Origin: Streptomyces sp. SID13726
GTDB taxonomy: Bacteria; Actinomycetota; Actinomycetes; Streptomycetales; Streptomycetaceae
Reading direction: 5' to 3'
DNA: 64,000 bases
NCBI RefSeq assembly: GCF_010548375.1
Contig: NZ_JAAGLY010000020.1
Span: 62,001-126,000, forward strand
Part shown: positions 53,298 through 60,926 of the stretch, piece after piece
Position numbering within the stretch: position 1 is the first letter of the stretch
How the letters are laid out: each line of letters begins with the position of its first letter
Translations under genes and position numbers: made by a program
Notes under the pieces: generated by a model
Database searches by the model: none
What the model saw: the letters and a program-made list of their open reading frames with translations, nothing else
Told to the model about the DNA's origin: nothing

Positions 53298-54197
53298 CTA
53301 TGCCTTCCGCCCCTGTAGCCGGTAGGCGCTCCGTATGGTCGCCTCCGCCTGCCTGTGTCCTCCGTCGCCCCCTGCGGCTGCGTACGCGTCGCCCAGGGCC
53401 GTGAGGACATCGTCAAGGGGGATGCCGTCCGCGCAGGCTGCGCGAGCGGCCCACAGTAGGGATTGGTTGCGGTTGCCTTCCTGCGCGTCCTCAACGGTCC
53501 GCACAAGCCCTGAGAGCACACCGACGCGCCCAGGCTGCCGGAAAGGCGAGGCAGTCTTTACGGGCTCATGTCTGCGGCACAGTTCGACTAGCCACGGAGG
53601 CGCCGGCCTCACGTCGCTCGCGTTCTCGGAAACGTAAGCACCTTTGCGCGTGATGCTCCCTGCGCCCAGGACGTACCCGCCCCACTGACCCGAATTGCAT
53701 CGGATATCAACGATCCCTTGAGCAATACTGGCCTGTGACGCCTCACGTGCGCTGACCCAATCTGGCCAACGGTAGTAATAGTGACAACCCATGGACCCCG
53801 TGCATACGCGATAGGTGGCGTTGGCTTCCTCCCAATTGCCCCCCAGGGATTCACAGACATGTCTGTAGACGTCAGTCCCATCAACGAGAGGCCCAAAAGC
53901 GTCATGGAGTCCCGCGAACTGAGTACCCGCCATCTGATATTCGCGCTTAGGAACGTCGCAATCGACAACGAGTAGAGAGCTTGGCTTGCAAGCCACACCG
54001 ATATTGGAGTCTGGCCAACGCGTCCAATAGTCAATGATCCTGCCTAGGTCGTTGGTTGCAGCCTCACCCCAACGCAGCGTGTAAGGCTGCCCCGGGGTGA
54101 GGGTGTGAGGCGTTTTCTCCCCAGGTTCTACCGGGAAGATATGGAAGCCTCGCGCTCGCGCCTGTAGGGCAAAGGCGATGAGGTTAGTTGAGGCCAC
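53298..54197 (-). CDS. Bifunctional DNA primase/polymerase (AEP superfamily)
   Basis: This 299-residue protein starts at GTG 54197 (MASTNLIAFALQARARGFHI). The catalytic signature is LLVVDCDVPKREY (D79, D81) with a histidine in SMGCHYYYRWPDW (H139). GGYVLGAGSITRKGAYVSEN completes the prim-pol domain. Such enzymes prime and extend DNA in phages and plasmids. It overlaps the upstream gene by 14 bases. The C-terminus (GNRNQSLLWAARAACADG) resembles the small helical PriCT part. Confidence 0.85.
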   Translation of the reverse strand: MASTNLIAFALQARARGFHIFPVEPGEKTPHTLTPGQPYTLRWGEAATNDLGRIIDYWTRWPDSNIGVACKPSSLLVVDCDVPKREYQMAGTQFAGLHDAFGPLVDGTDVYRHVCESLGGNWEEANATYRVCTGSMGCHYYYRWPDWVSAREASQASIAQGIVDIRCNSGQWGGYVLGAGSITRKGAYVSENASDVRPAPPWLVELCRRHEPVKTASPFRQPGRVGVLSGLVRTVEDAQEGNRNQSLLWAARAACADGIPLDDVLTALGDAYAAAGGDGGHRQAEATIRSAYRLQGRKA

Positions 54198-54486
54198 GGG
54201 CGGCAGACCTGAGGAACGATGCTCGGATTTCCTCGTTCATTTCCGGGGGAACCGCCTCGCCCATCGCCGCGTAAAGCGGGTTCATCGTGTCCGCCAACCG
54301 GTCGTAAGTCTGCGCAGGCGTAAGCGTCCCGTCCATCAGATGGTTGGACAACGCCTGTACCGTGTGCGCGCCGACTAGTTGAACGGTCCTTATCCCCACT
54401 CGCCGGATGAGGGTTTCTTGGCACTCATCGCATGTGATCGCGTCTATCGCAAGGTCTATGAGCGCGTGGAGTTGCTTCCGGTCCAT
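54184..54486 (-). CDS. Small helical replication-region protein
   Basis: This 100-residue protein starts MDRKQLHALIDLAIDAITCD at ATG 54486 (GAGAGGC upstream) and is mostly helical, with TCDECQETLIRR. One CxxC is visible. It is coupled with the primase gene. Function unknown. Confidence 0.5.
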   Translation of the reverse strand: MDRKQLHALIDLAIDAITCDECQETLIRRVGIRTVQLVGAHTVQALSNHLMDGTLTPAQTYDRLADTMNPLYAAMGEAVPPEMNEEIRASFLRSAARGLN

Positions 54487-54503
54487 GTCTTGCCTCTCTT
54501 GAA

Positions 54504-54545
54504 GCGCGAGGGGCGCCCCTTGTCAGTTAGGGACGCCCCTCGCGC
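54504..54545 (-). terminator. Hairpin after the 54553 gene
   Basis: GCGCGAGGGGCG (54504) pairs with CGCCCCTCGCGC (54534). It lies 7 bases after the stop of the acidic coiled-coil gene on the minus strand. Confidence 0.75.
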
Positions 54546-54552
54546 GTTGTGT

Positions 54553-54963
54553 CTACTTGCTCTGTACGGCGGTAAGTGCCGCGTTGAACTCCGTTTCTGC
54601 GGCGGCAAGTTCCTCCGCAGCTTCCTTGACGGCACTTTCGTGTCCGTCGAGCTTGGCGAGACGTTCCGTAAGCCGTTCCATCTGCCCCTGTATCTTGGCT
54701 CGCTCCGCCTCAACGTCGAGCGCATCGAGCTTGGCAACGGCAGCCTTAGCGCGCTCGAAACGTGCCGCCGCAGACGGCAGAGTGAGGGGCGCACGGCCCC
54801 GCCTCCGTGGTACGTCTGCGACGTCGTCAGAGTCGCTTTCCGCGAGCGCCGGCCCCTCTTCTACGGTGCCGTCCCATTCCGGGTCTTCCTCGTACGGCTC
54901 CGCCTTGACCTCCGTCATTTCAGTTACCTCCGCAGGGTCCTTTGCCTTACGCCTTACGGCCAT
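54553..54963 (-). CDS. Acidic coiled-coil protein
   Basis: This 136-residue protein starts MAVRRKAKDPAEVTEMTEVK at ATG 54963. It has a very acidic stretch (EEDPEWDGTVEEGPALAESD) and then a coiled coil (AAARFERAKAAVAKLDALDV and QGQMERLTERLAKLDGHESA). It may be a scaffold or nucleic-acid-mimic protein. No family was recognised. Confidence 0.5.
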   Translation of the reverse strand: MAVRRKAKDPAEVTEMTEVKAEPYEEDPEWDGTVEEGPALAESDSDDVADVPRRRGRAPLTLPSAAARFERAKAAVAKLDALDVEAERAKIQGQMERLTERLAKLDGHESAVKEAAEELAAAETEFNAALTAVQSK

Positions 54964-55076
54964 GAGCACATCCTTAGTTGGGTGTTTATCAAGGTGCGCA
55001 AGTCCCTGTCCCTTGCGCCTCCGGTCGTTGCATTCCATCCGCCGTGTTGGGGCACGGCCACCGGCCCACTAGTCGA

Positions 55077-55802
55077 TTACTTAAAGGGGTTGTCCGGGAA
55101 CGTGGCTGCGATCATCTGCATTTGCGCTTCCGGCATTCCCGCAGTCGGCACCCCCTTGCCCTGTAGGAACTGCGCGAGGGGCGACGGGGCAGCCTCCGCG
55201 GGTGCAGGGGCAGCCTGGGCAGGCGGAGGGACGTACGCAGCCGCAGGCGGGGCCCCGTACGCGGCAGGGGGCGCAGGCTGCGCCTGTGTGTGCTGCCACT
55301 GGTCATACGGCAGAGGGGGCGCCTGCGGAGGCGCCTGAGCGGCAGGCGGAGGCGCGTACTGCTGCGCCTGGGCGGCAGGCTGCGTGAACTGCGAGGTACG
55401 CGGGTTCGCTGCCACGTAGGCGGACGCCATGGCCCCATCCTGCGGAGTGAAATCCGCGAGCACGTACGCCCCATCTTTCTGGCCCTGACTCGGCAACTTG
55501 TTCAGCCTGCCCAGGACCATTGAACCGATCATCTTTCGCAGTTGAGGGACCAGCCCCTTACCGCCGATACGGGCGCCCTCTAGCTTTGTCGGCTGCCCTG
55601 TCTGAGGGTCCGGCAGATCGATAATCACGACGTCCGCCGTAACGACGTCTGACGTTTCCTGCGTTCCGTCCGGGCGGTTGAACGTCTGCGGAGAGACACT
55701 GTCCGGATAGATCAGAAAGAGCCTGCCTATCCATTGCGGGTTGTCTCTGGGCGCAAACTTGTCCGCGCGTCCGGGTTGCTGAAACTGCGGAGGTGTCGTC
55801 AA
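55077..55802 (-). CDS. SSB-like protein with proline-rich tail
   Basis: This 241-residue protein starts at TTG 55802 (MTTPPQFQQPGRADKFAPRD). Residues 1-140 look like an OB fold (WIGRLFLIYPDSVSPQTFNR and VVTADVVIIDLPDPQTGQPT). The tail is rich in P, A and Q. The final FPDNPFK resembles the short conserved SSB tip. It is encoded between the methyltransferase and primase genes and overlaps the methyltransferase stop (TTGA). Single-strand binding is inferred. Confidence 0.6.
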   Translation of the reverse strand: MTTPPQFQQPGRADKFAPRDNPQWIGRLFLIYPDSVSPQTFNRPDGTQETSDVVTADVVIIDLPDPQTGQPTKLEGARIGGKGLVPQLRKMIGSMVLGRLNKLPSQGQKDGAYVLADFTPQDGAMASAYVAANPRTSQFTQPAAQAQQYAPPPAAQAPPQAPPLPYDQWQHTQAQPAPPAAYGAPPAAAYVPPPAQAAPAPAEAAPSPLAQFLQGKGVPTAGMPEAQMQMIAATFPDNPFK

Positions 55803-56398
55803 CTCTTTCTCTCTCTCGTGAGGTACCGATAGGCCCGGTAAGCCTGTAGCGGCACAACTGAATTACCGATGGCGCGCAACGCGTCCTCAATGGCCATGCG
55901 GACAATCCCGGTTACCCATGAGCCCGGTAGGCCCATGGCCCATTCCGTGAAGCGAGGGGAGACGCGCTTACCGCCTCGCGGACCCAGGACGATGGGGCGA
56001 GGCGCAGCCCTACGGGTCACGCCTTCCCATCGCTCGACCACGGGGCCGAACCGTCCCCACCCGTCATCGCCCAGGCGCGCGAGCGCGGTCACTAGGTCAT
56101 CGCCCCCCGAATCGGGACGCGAGGCGCGCGCATAATCCGGTCCGCGGATGTCATCGGCTGCGGTTGGGGTTGGAAGGTGTGGCAACTCCGAACCATCGGA
56201 ATCTGTGGTGCGGAGCGCCAACGGCGGAAGCGCGTAGGCATACCCATTCAAGGTCATACCCGCAGCCGGCCAAGTCCCCTGATACGACGTCGAGCCCCCG
56301 TTTTCGGATGCCTGCCACGTTTTCCAGGAACACGAATCCGGGTCGTATCTCGCGAATGGCTGTAGCGACATACGCCCAGAGTCCGGAGCGTCTTCCAC
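55799..56398 (-). CDS. C5 DNA methyltransferase, C-terminal partner (motifs IX-X)
   Basis: This 199-residue protein (GTG 56398, alternative ATG 56371) has the block LQPFARYDPDSCSWKTWQ, then LPTPTAADDIRGPDY, RFTEWAMGLPGSWVTGIVRM and AIGNSVVPLQAYRAYRYL. The last is motif X with the family GN-VVP-Q pattern. It lacks the catalytic motifs I-VIII, which are in the upstream gene. The first 248 bases overlap the end of that gene in another frame, with both frames carrying methyltransferase-type sequence. It probably works with that partner. Confidence 0.7.
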   Translation of the reverse strand: MEDAPDSGRMSLQPFARYDPDSCSWKTWQASENGGSTSYQGTWPAAGMTLNGYAYALPPLALRTTDSDGSELPHLPTPTAADDIRGPDYARASRPDSGGDDLVTALARLGDDGWGRFGPVVERWEGVTRRAAPRPIVLGPRGGKRVSPRFTEWAMGLPGSWVTGIVRMAIEDALRAIGNSVVPLQAYRAYRYLTRERKS

Positions 56399-56660
56399 CT
56401 ATTCCACCCCTGGGGCCTGCATGGCTTATGTCTTGGCAGGGGAATCCCGCCACGATGGTTGTTATTTCCGGATGCTCGACCGCCACGGAGGCCCAATCGA
56501 CCCGCGTTATGTCGCCTAGGTTCTTGGCGTCCGGGAAGTGTCGAGCCATGACCAGCGCAGGCCAATACGCCTTTTCGGCGTACAGGATGACCCGCTGGCC
56601 TAGTAGCCGTTCTACGGCGTAATCAAGGGCGCCTATGCCTGAGCAGAGAGACAGGATCAC
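56151..56660 (-). CDS. C5 DNA methyltransferase, catalytic partner (motifs I-VIII)
   Basis: This 169-residue protein (GTG 56660 behind GGGAG) has motif I LSLCSGIGALDYAVE, motif IV GFPCQDIS with catalytic C75, motif VI FVFLENVAGI and motif VIII APHHRFRWFGVATP. It then ends (NPNRSR stop). The target recognition and motif IX-X part is missing here and is found in the overlapping downstream gene. Split C5 enzymes are known (M.AquI). It could protect phage DNA from host restriction. Confidence 0.8.
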   Translation of the reverse strand: MILSLCSGIGALDYAVERLLGQRVILYAEKAYWPALVMARHFPDAKNLGDITRVDWASVAVEHPEITTIVAGFPCQDISHAGPRGGIGGRRSGLWAYVATAIREIRPGFVFLENVAGIRKRGLDVVSGDLAGCGYDLEWVCLRASAVGAPHHRFRWFGVATPSNPNRSR

Positions 56661-56791
56661 GGCAACTCCCGTTCAACCGCCCCACATGTGCGGCAAGTCC
56701 ACGTGAGCGGACCGCGGTTAGCGGGTGTGGAAGTCTCCGCCCAGGAATGCAAAGAGGGCGCTACCCAATGGAGTAGCGCCCTCAAAGCCAT
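56657..56791 (-). CDS. Possible 44-residue zinc-ribbon peptide
   Basis: A frame from ATG 56791 to TGA 56657 ends PLTWTCRTCGAVERELP, close to the zinc ribbon in the 49658 gene (IWTCRDCGHSVAVTWP). Its stop overlaps the methyltransferase GTG (GTGA). The frame reads through a terminator hairpin, so a later TTG start (56752) is likelier. The call rests on the ribbon pattern and the overlap. Confidence 0.35.
   Translation of the reverse strand: MALRALLHWVAPSLHSWAETSTPANRGPLTWTCRTCGAVERELP
56754..56783 (-). terminator. Terminator of the 47-codon gene and exonuclease unit
   Basis: GAGGGCGCTAC (56754) pairs with GTAGCGCCCTC (56773), a perfect 11-bp stem followed on the minus strand by CTTTGC. It lies 19 bases after the stop at 56802. 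Confidence 0.8.
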
Positions 56792-56801
56792 GGTGATCAT
56801 G

Positions 56802-56945
56802 TCAGTATGTGAAGCTCCCGTTCCCTATGCCCTCACGAATCTCCCTCTTGGATTCCTCATCGAGGACGGTCCACTCCGCCCGGAAATCCTTGAGGTCGAT
56901 TCCGAAGAACTCCCGTACTTCCTTGAGACTTGCGAGCGTTTCCAT
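56802..56945 (-). CDS. 47-residue acidic helical protein
   Basis: ATG 56945 starts METLASLKEVREFFGIDLKD, then FRAEWTVLDEESKREIREGI, GNGSFTY and a stop. The block EVREFFG-DLK-FRAEW is typical of small conserved proteins in Streptomyces phages that I recall only by pattern. It is separated from the upstream exonuclease gene by 12 bases and followed by a terminator. Function unknown. Confidence 0.65.
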   Translation of the reverse strand: METLASLKEVREFFGIDLKDFRAEWTVLDEESKREIREGIGNGSFTY

Positions 56946-56957
56946 GCAATCGCCTTT

Positions 56958-58466
56958 CTAGCGCTTCCCGTTGCATCCGCGTTCGCCCTGGTCATCCTTG
57001 GGCGCATGGAAGGGGCAGAAACGGCAGTCTTCGGCAATGTCGAATTGCCTTGCCGCCGTAGCCGGACCCCCGATGGAATCAAGGGCCTTGACCCTTTCTC
57101 CGATGCGCTCGACCCGCTTTAGCGCGTCTATCGCAACGGAGGGGTCATAGGGCTCCGTCCACACGTACAAGTCATCGAGGGTCCCCGCCTCGCGGGGCCA
57201 ACCGATGATTGCCACGTGATCGATCTTTTCGCCTTTGAGCTGCGCTCCGTAGGCGTAGGTGTGAACCTGTACGCGGTAGGTGGGCGAGGGGCCCTTAGTG
57301 GTCAACTTGTCCAACGACCAACGGCCCATCAACTTGTGATCCAAGAACATGCACAAGGTGCGGTCGAGCAAATCCCCCGTGCCGTGCGGGACATACGCGC
57401 TGGGGAATTTCAGCGGTACCTCAACCGCATAGCGGCCAGTACCGGCGTTCGCCCACAGGAACATTTCCGCCAAACCAGCGTGAACACAAGTTCCGACGAA
57501 AGACGCCCAATTGTCGCCCCCCGGATTGACCGGCGCAACCCGCAGTAGAGACATAGCAATTCGCCTGTCACAGGGCGAACCGATTTCGCTTGGGCCCATC
57601 GTTTCCTGTTGATTGCGTGCGAGGCGGTTCGTATACGCATAGAACGTTTCCTTTAGGCGCGCGGCTATCTCTCTGCCGTGGTCCGTCATCGGCACTGCCT
57701 GTGCCAACACCCTTGACGTGCGCCCCGGTTGCTCGAACGGGGGCGCCGGTTGCCGGAACTCAATCTCCGTTGACGCAGGCTCGCTCACGGTTGCTTGTGC
57801 AGCCTCCGGGGCACTCTCCGTCACTGGAGAATGGGCAGTAGACCTCTGATTCAGCCTGCGGGACCTCAGCTCTTTGAGAGCTTCCATTGCCTCTACCGCC
57901 TCCGGGGCAACCGCACGCCCCGGGGCTACACCTGTCGTCGTGCTGTCCGGGGTGTGGGCACTCCGGGGGAGGCTGTCCGCAGGTGCACTGTCCGGAGGGG
58001 CAGTAACAGCCCTCTTCCCACCATCGCCGTTGCTCGGGGGCGCGCAGTCCCTTTCCGGCGGGGTGTCGTTGCTTGGCTCGCTCGACGGCTGCGGCGTAGT
58101 CGTCGACGCCTGGGATTGGTTCTGTGGGCATGGCTCTTTCGCTTCCTCGCTCGCGCCGGCCACGGCGTATTTCTCACCGCTCATGGGGCATATCTCGCTG
58201 CCCCGGGGCAGTATTTTGTGTGTGTTGAACCTCCCCTCTTTGTCGAGAATTGGGGTGCGCCCGCAGGCGGGGCAGTCGGCATAGTCCCTGCCTTTGACGG
58301 GCGCTTCCGAGTTGTCGGATGGACCCGCGTTGAGGACGTGTTGAGGGATAATGACGCCCGACATGTCACACTCAACGCCCGATTCCTTGACGTGCTTACG
58401 GAATCGTTTCTGCGCGGTCGGGGCAACGTCCTTACGGCAGACAGGGCACCTGTACTTATCGGCCAT
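56958..58466 (-). CDS. RecB/Cas4-like exonuclease with two N-terminal zinc ribbons
   Basis: This 502-residue protein has two zinc ribbons at about 7-34 (YRCPVCRKDVAPTAQKRFRK) and 65-95 (DCPACGRTPILDKEGRFNTH), then a disordered linker rich in S/T/P. The C-terminal half is a PD-(D/E)xK nuclease: VGTCVHAGLAEMFLW, GTGDLLDRTLCMFLDHKLMG, VQVHTYAYGAQL and CRFCPFHAP with a final CNGKR. The last cysteines suggest an Fe-S or zinc cluster as in Cas4/AddB. It likely processes DNA ends in phage recombination. Confidence 0.83.
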   Translation of the reverse strand: MADKYRCPVCRKDVAPTAQKRFRKHVKESGVECDMSGVIIPQHVLNAGPSDNSEAPVKGRDYADCPACGRTPILDKEGRFNTHKILPRGSEICPMSGEKYAVAGASEEAKEPCPQNQSQASTTTPQPSSEPSNDTPPERDCAPPSNGDGGKRAVTAPPDSAPADSLPRSAHTPDSTTTGVAPGRAVAPEAVEAMEALKELRSRRLNQRSTAHSPVTESAPEAAQATVSEPASTEIEFRQPAPPFEQPGRTSRVLAQAVPMTDHGREIAARLKETFYAYTNRLARNQQETMGPSEIGSPCDRRIAMSLLRVAPVNPGGDNWASFVGTCVHAGLAEMFLWANAGTGRYAVEVPLKFPSAYVPHGTGDLLDRTLCMFLDHKLMGRWSLDKLTTKGPSPTYRVQVHTYAYGAQLKGEKIDHVAIIGWPREAGTLDDLYVWTEPYDPSVAIDALKRVERIGERVKALDSIGGPATAARQFDIAEDCRFCPFHAPKDDQGERGCNGKR

Positions 58467-58686
58467 ACATCGCCGCCAAGTGCTCTACTTCCATCGTCAT
58501 GTAACGGCGCTCGCCCAACACGACTACGGGAGTCAGATACCGGCGCCGTTCCCACCCGCGGACGCGCCTGAGCTTGACTCCGAAATAGCGCGCCACCTGT
58601 TCCGGGGTCATGAGTTCCCCTATCGGTTCCTGGGGCGCCTCACGCGGCTCACGTGGCTTACGTTGCTTTGGCTGTCTGCGGTTCAT
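58456..58686 (-). CDS. MerR/excisionase-like helix-turn-helix protein
   Basis: This 76-residue protein starts MNRRQPKQRKPREPREAPQE at ATG 58686. ELMTPEQVARYFGVKLRRVR and GWERRRYLTPVVVLGERRYM form a winged or MerR-like helix-turn-helix. It is very basic. It may be a DNA-binding accessory (excision factor or replication). It overlaps the exonuclease start. Confidence 0.6.
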   Translation of the reverse strand: MNRRQPKQRKPREPREAPQEPIGELMTPEQVARYFGVKLRRVRGWERRRYLTPVVVLGERRYMTMEVEHLAAMYGR

Positions 58687-59150
58687 TCTTCCGCCCACCT
58701 TGCTACGTGGCGCTGCATGATGAATCGCGCCTGTGGTCCTGTGATGAGTACCGGCCCCATCCGGTACCGGCCTAGGTGCGCGGAATCCACGTACCATTTC
58801 CAACCCTCCGGGGTGGCTTTCCCTGCGCGTTTGTGGCACAGAAGAGGGAGCGCTAGGGGGCTGCGTCTGCCTACCGTTTCCGTAAGGTCCGCCCACCACT
58901 TCTCAAATAGAGTCGTCTGCATGTGCAGTTCACGTTTCTGACGACAGTGGGGGCAGTAGTCGGATTCTTTTCCGTCCTTAACAGAGATGATCACAGGGGG
59001 AGTTGCGGCAGGAACGGGCTCGACGTCCCCGGGGTCAAAGCGTCCGCCAAGCGTGTTCCGCCTCGCGTCGAGATAGCCGCAACTCTCCCTCAACCAATTC
59101 ACAACGGCAGTTTCAGCGGCAGTCCCTTTCTGTTTGTTCCGATTCGGCAT
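58683..59150 (-). CDS. Hjc/VRR-like Holliday junction nuclease
   Basis: This 155-residue protein starts MPNRNKQKGTAAETAVVNWL at ATG 59150 and has GDVEPVPAATPPVIISVKDG K, the E-...-GD-...-xVK layout of Hjc/Endonuclease VII-type PD-(D/E)xK nucleases. A CPHC pair follows (SDYCPHCRQKREL). Members resolve branched DNA in phage replication. The start overlaps the small gene at 59113-59289. Confidence 0.65.
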   Translation of the reverse strand: MPNRNKQKGTAAETAVVNWLRESCGYLDARRNTLGGRFDPGDVEPVPAATPPVIISVKDGKESDYCPHCRQKRELHMQTTLFEKWWADLTETVGRRSPLALPLLCHKRAGKATPEGWKWYVDSAHLGRYRMGPVLITGPQARFIMQRHVARWAEE

Positions 59151-59289
59151 GAGCGCCTTTCTCGTGAGAGTGGACAGGCGAGGGGCGCGCAACCCCACAA
59201 CAAACACACCAGTCATGCGCGATGACGCGCGAGGGAGGCTTGAGAACCGAGTTCCATAGGTGCCCCTCGCGGCGCCGGCCACAGGTCAT
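59113..59289 (-). CDS. Small zinc-ribbon protein
   Basis: This 58-residue protein starts at ATG 59289, which overlaps the previous stop (TGATG) and has GAGG 5 bases before it. The sequence MTCGRRREGHLWNSVLKPPS and HDWCVCCGVARPSPV contains a Cys-Gly start and a WCVCCG end that can bind zinc. It overlaps the nuclease start by 38 bases. Confidence 0.55.
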   Translation of the reverse strand: MTCGRRREGHLWNSVLKPPSRVIAHDWCVCCGVARPSPVHSHEKGAHAESEQTERDCR

Positions 59290-60131
59290 CAGAACCTCGT
59301 TCCGTAGTCCGCGTGGACATCGGGACTTAGTCCGCTTCGGTCGGGTTCCGGATACTCACGGATCATGTCCGAAGAACTGTCGAACCATCGAACCCCAGGG
59401 AGTTGATTCCGCACGGCTCTCGCCTGCACGGAATCGGGGAGACGCGTTGGGACTCTCCCCATGACGGGGCCGAAATCGGGGCTGAAATTGGGAGGGAGTA
59501 CGCGGCGCCACGGCGCCATAGCGATGATGCGTAGCTTCTGGGCGCGAAATCCCTTCGTTCCCAGGACGATGCGCCCATAGGTCTCAACTACCGCGTGCAC
59601 GTGGGTGTCTGTGGACGATCGGTAGAAGTCTGCCCGCGGACTGTAGCTCACGTAAAAGCCGCAGTAACAGCCTTTCAGACTGTGGTCACCGGCGCGATAA
59701 CGTTTGACCTCTTCCCGGGCAGCCAGCAAATGAGACAGTTCCTCTCTCGCCCTACCCAAGCCGTTGTCATAGAAGTAGACCGGTGAGGCATCGAAGAAAG
59801 ACGAGACGTCGACATAGCACTCATGGCGCGCCGACACGTACTCGGAAATCTCCCGTTCTAGCTCCCTTATGCGGCACTCGATTTCGTCGACCGTACGAGG
59901 GTTGGCCCATTGAACAATCCGAGCGCACAGGCAGACATTCTCTCCGTCCTGCCAGTCGTACGGATGTGCAGGCGAATCAACGACGTGCGTAGGCTGGCCC
60001 CCGTTGCCCCCACCTCCAAGCCTCAACGGAGGAATGTGAAGCTGTCTGCGCACGGCGAAATGCCGATAGCCGCGCAGGGTGCCTGCGAAGAGCTTTCGGT
60101 CGTTCCCCTCCGACTCAATCCCGCCCGACAT
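59289..60131 (-). CDS. 280-residue protein of unknown function
   Basis: This protein starts MSGGIESEGNDRKLFAGTLR at ATG 60131, overlapping the stop of the 37-codon gene (TAATG). Blocks include REISEYVSARHECYVDVSSF and LKGCYCGFYVSYSPRADFYR, with a histidine-rich STDTHVHAVVETYGRIVLGT and a C-terminal arginine-rich end. A CxC and CLCA pattern suggests metal binding. I cannot place it in a family. Confidence 0.55.
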   Translation of the reverse strand: MSGGIESEGNDRKLFAGTLRGYRHFAVRRQLHIPPLRLGGGGNGGQPTHVVDSPAHPYDWQDGENVCLCARIVQWANPRTVDEIECRIRELEREISEYVSARHECYVDVSSFFDASPVYFYDNGLGRAREELSHLLAAREEVKRYRAGDHSLKGCYCGFYVSYSPRADFYRSSTDTHVHAVVETYGRIVLGTKGFRAQKLRIIAMAPWRRVLPPNFSPDFGPVMGRVPTRLPDSVQARAVRNQLPGVRWFDSSSDMIREYPEPDRSGLSPDVHADYGTRF

Positions 60132-60244
60132 TAAGCGGGCACCTCTTCCGGCACACCCGGCGTCCTTACCGGTACTTCCTCCGGAACTCCAACGGGCAGC
60201 GGTTCGAACTCAACTTCTTCCTGTTCCTTGCCTATATCGGCCAT
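60131..60244 (-). CDS. 37-residue acidic protein
   Basis: ATG 60244, with AGGAAA as ribosome-binding site, starts MADIGKEQEEVEFEPLPVGV, then PEEVPVRTPGVPEEVPA and a stop. The PEEVP unit is repeated. The stop overlaps the start of the next gene, so the two are likely coupled. Too short for a clear function. Confidence 0.55.
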   Translation of the reverse strand: MADIGKEQEEVEFEPLPVGVPEEVPVRTPGVPEEVPA

Positions 60245-60246
60245 AG

Positions 60247-60492
60247 CTAGTTTCCTTTCTGGTTGTTCTCACCGTGTTGGCAGTCGCAGCCGGCACACGC
60301 GGCATGGCCGCGCGGCACAGGGGTTTTGCCGCGGCACCAATAGCCTTTGGGCCAACCCTTCTCAAGGCGGTGCCTGTGGCGACTCAGGCGCTTACTTCCT
60401 GGGCGCGCGACCGCCACAGTCCGGCCACACGTGGCGCAGGTGGTAGGGGGCAACCGCCCGCCCGCTTCCTGGGCGCAGGGGGTACAGATCAT
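60247..60492 (-). CDS. Zinc-ribbon protein
   Basis: This 81-residue protein starts MICTPCAQEAGGRLPPTTCA at ATG 60492 (AAGGA upstream). It continues TCGRTVAVARPGSKRLSRHR, RLEKGWPKGYWCRGKTPVPR and AACAGCDCQHGEN. It contains the C-x2-C-x16-H-x12-C module seen in several other small genes of this prophage. It is convergent with no gene and divergent from 60577. Confidence 0.6.
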   Translation of the reverse strand: MICTPCAQEAGGRLPPTTCATCGRTVAVARPGSKRLSRHRHRLEKGWPKGYWCRGKTPVPRGHAACAGCDCQHGENNQKGN

Positions 60493-60576
60493 CGGCCATT
60501 CCTTGTGTCGAGTAGCGAGGTACGGCAGGGCGTCAGAGAATGGCTCGCGAATGCCGCAGGGAAGGGATGTGCCCTC

Positions 60577-60849
60577 ATGGATACAAAGAGCGCGCTTGAG
60601 ACTTGGACAGGGAAAGGCGCCCATGAGGCGGCCGAACGAGCAACAGCGGAAGGCACGTTGCATGACCTTGCTCAGGAATGGGGCCATGAGCTTGAGGCAC
60701 GAAAGATCAAGGAAGATCACGTGAGGCGCGGAGGGCAGTACGTCACGGTTGCTACGTGGGGCGTGTTCCTTGCCCCCCTCGCGGAGGGGCAGGAAGGCGC
60801 CCAGGACGTGCGCAGGGGGCGCAGGACGCCTCACAGGCAGTCGAGCTAG
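60577..60849 (+). CDS. Small basic-acidic helical protein
   Basis: This 90-residue protein starts MDTKSALETWTGKGAHEAAE at ATG 60577 behind GAAGGGA. It continues RATAEGTLHDLAQEWGHELE and KIKEDHVRRGGQYVTVATWG. It is one of two plus-strand genes at the right end. No family was recognised. Confidence 0.5.
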   Translation: MDTKSALETWTGKGAHEAAERATAEGTLHDLAQEWGHELEARKIKEDHVRRGGQYVTVATWGVFLAPLAEGQEGAQDVRRGRRTPHRQSS

Positions 60850-60926
60850 CCGGACGCTCACGGAGCCCCCCGCAGGTGCGGTATAACGGCGCTGAGCCGT
60901 TTGCCGACCGAGAACCTGAGGGGGGC

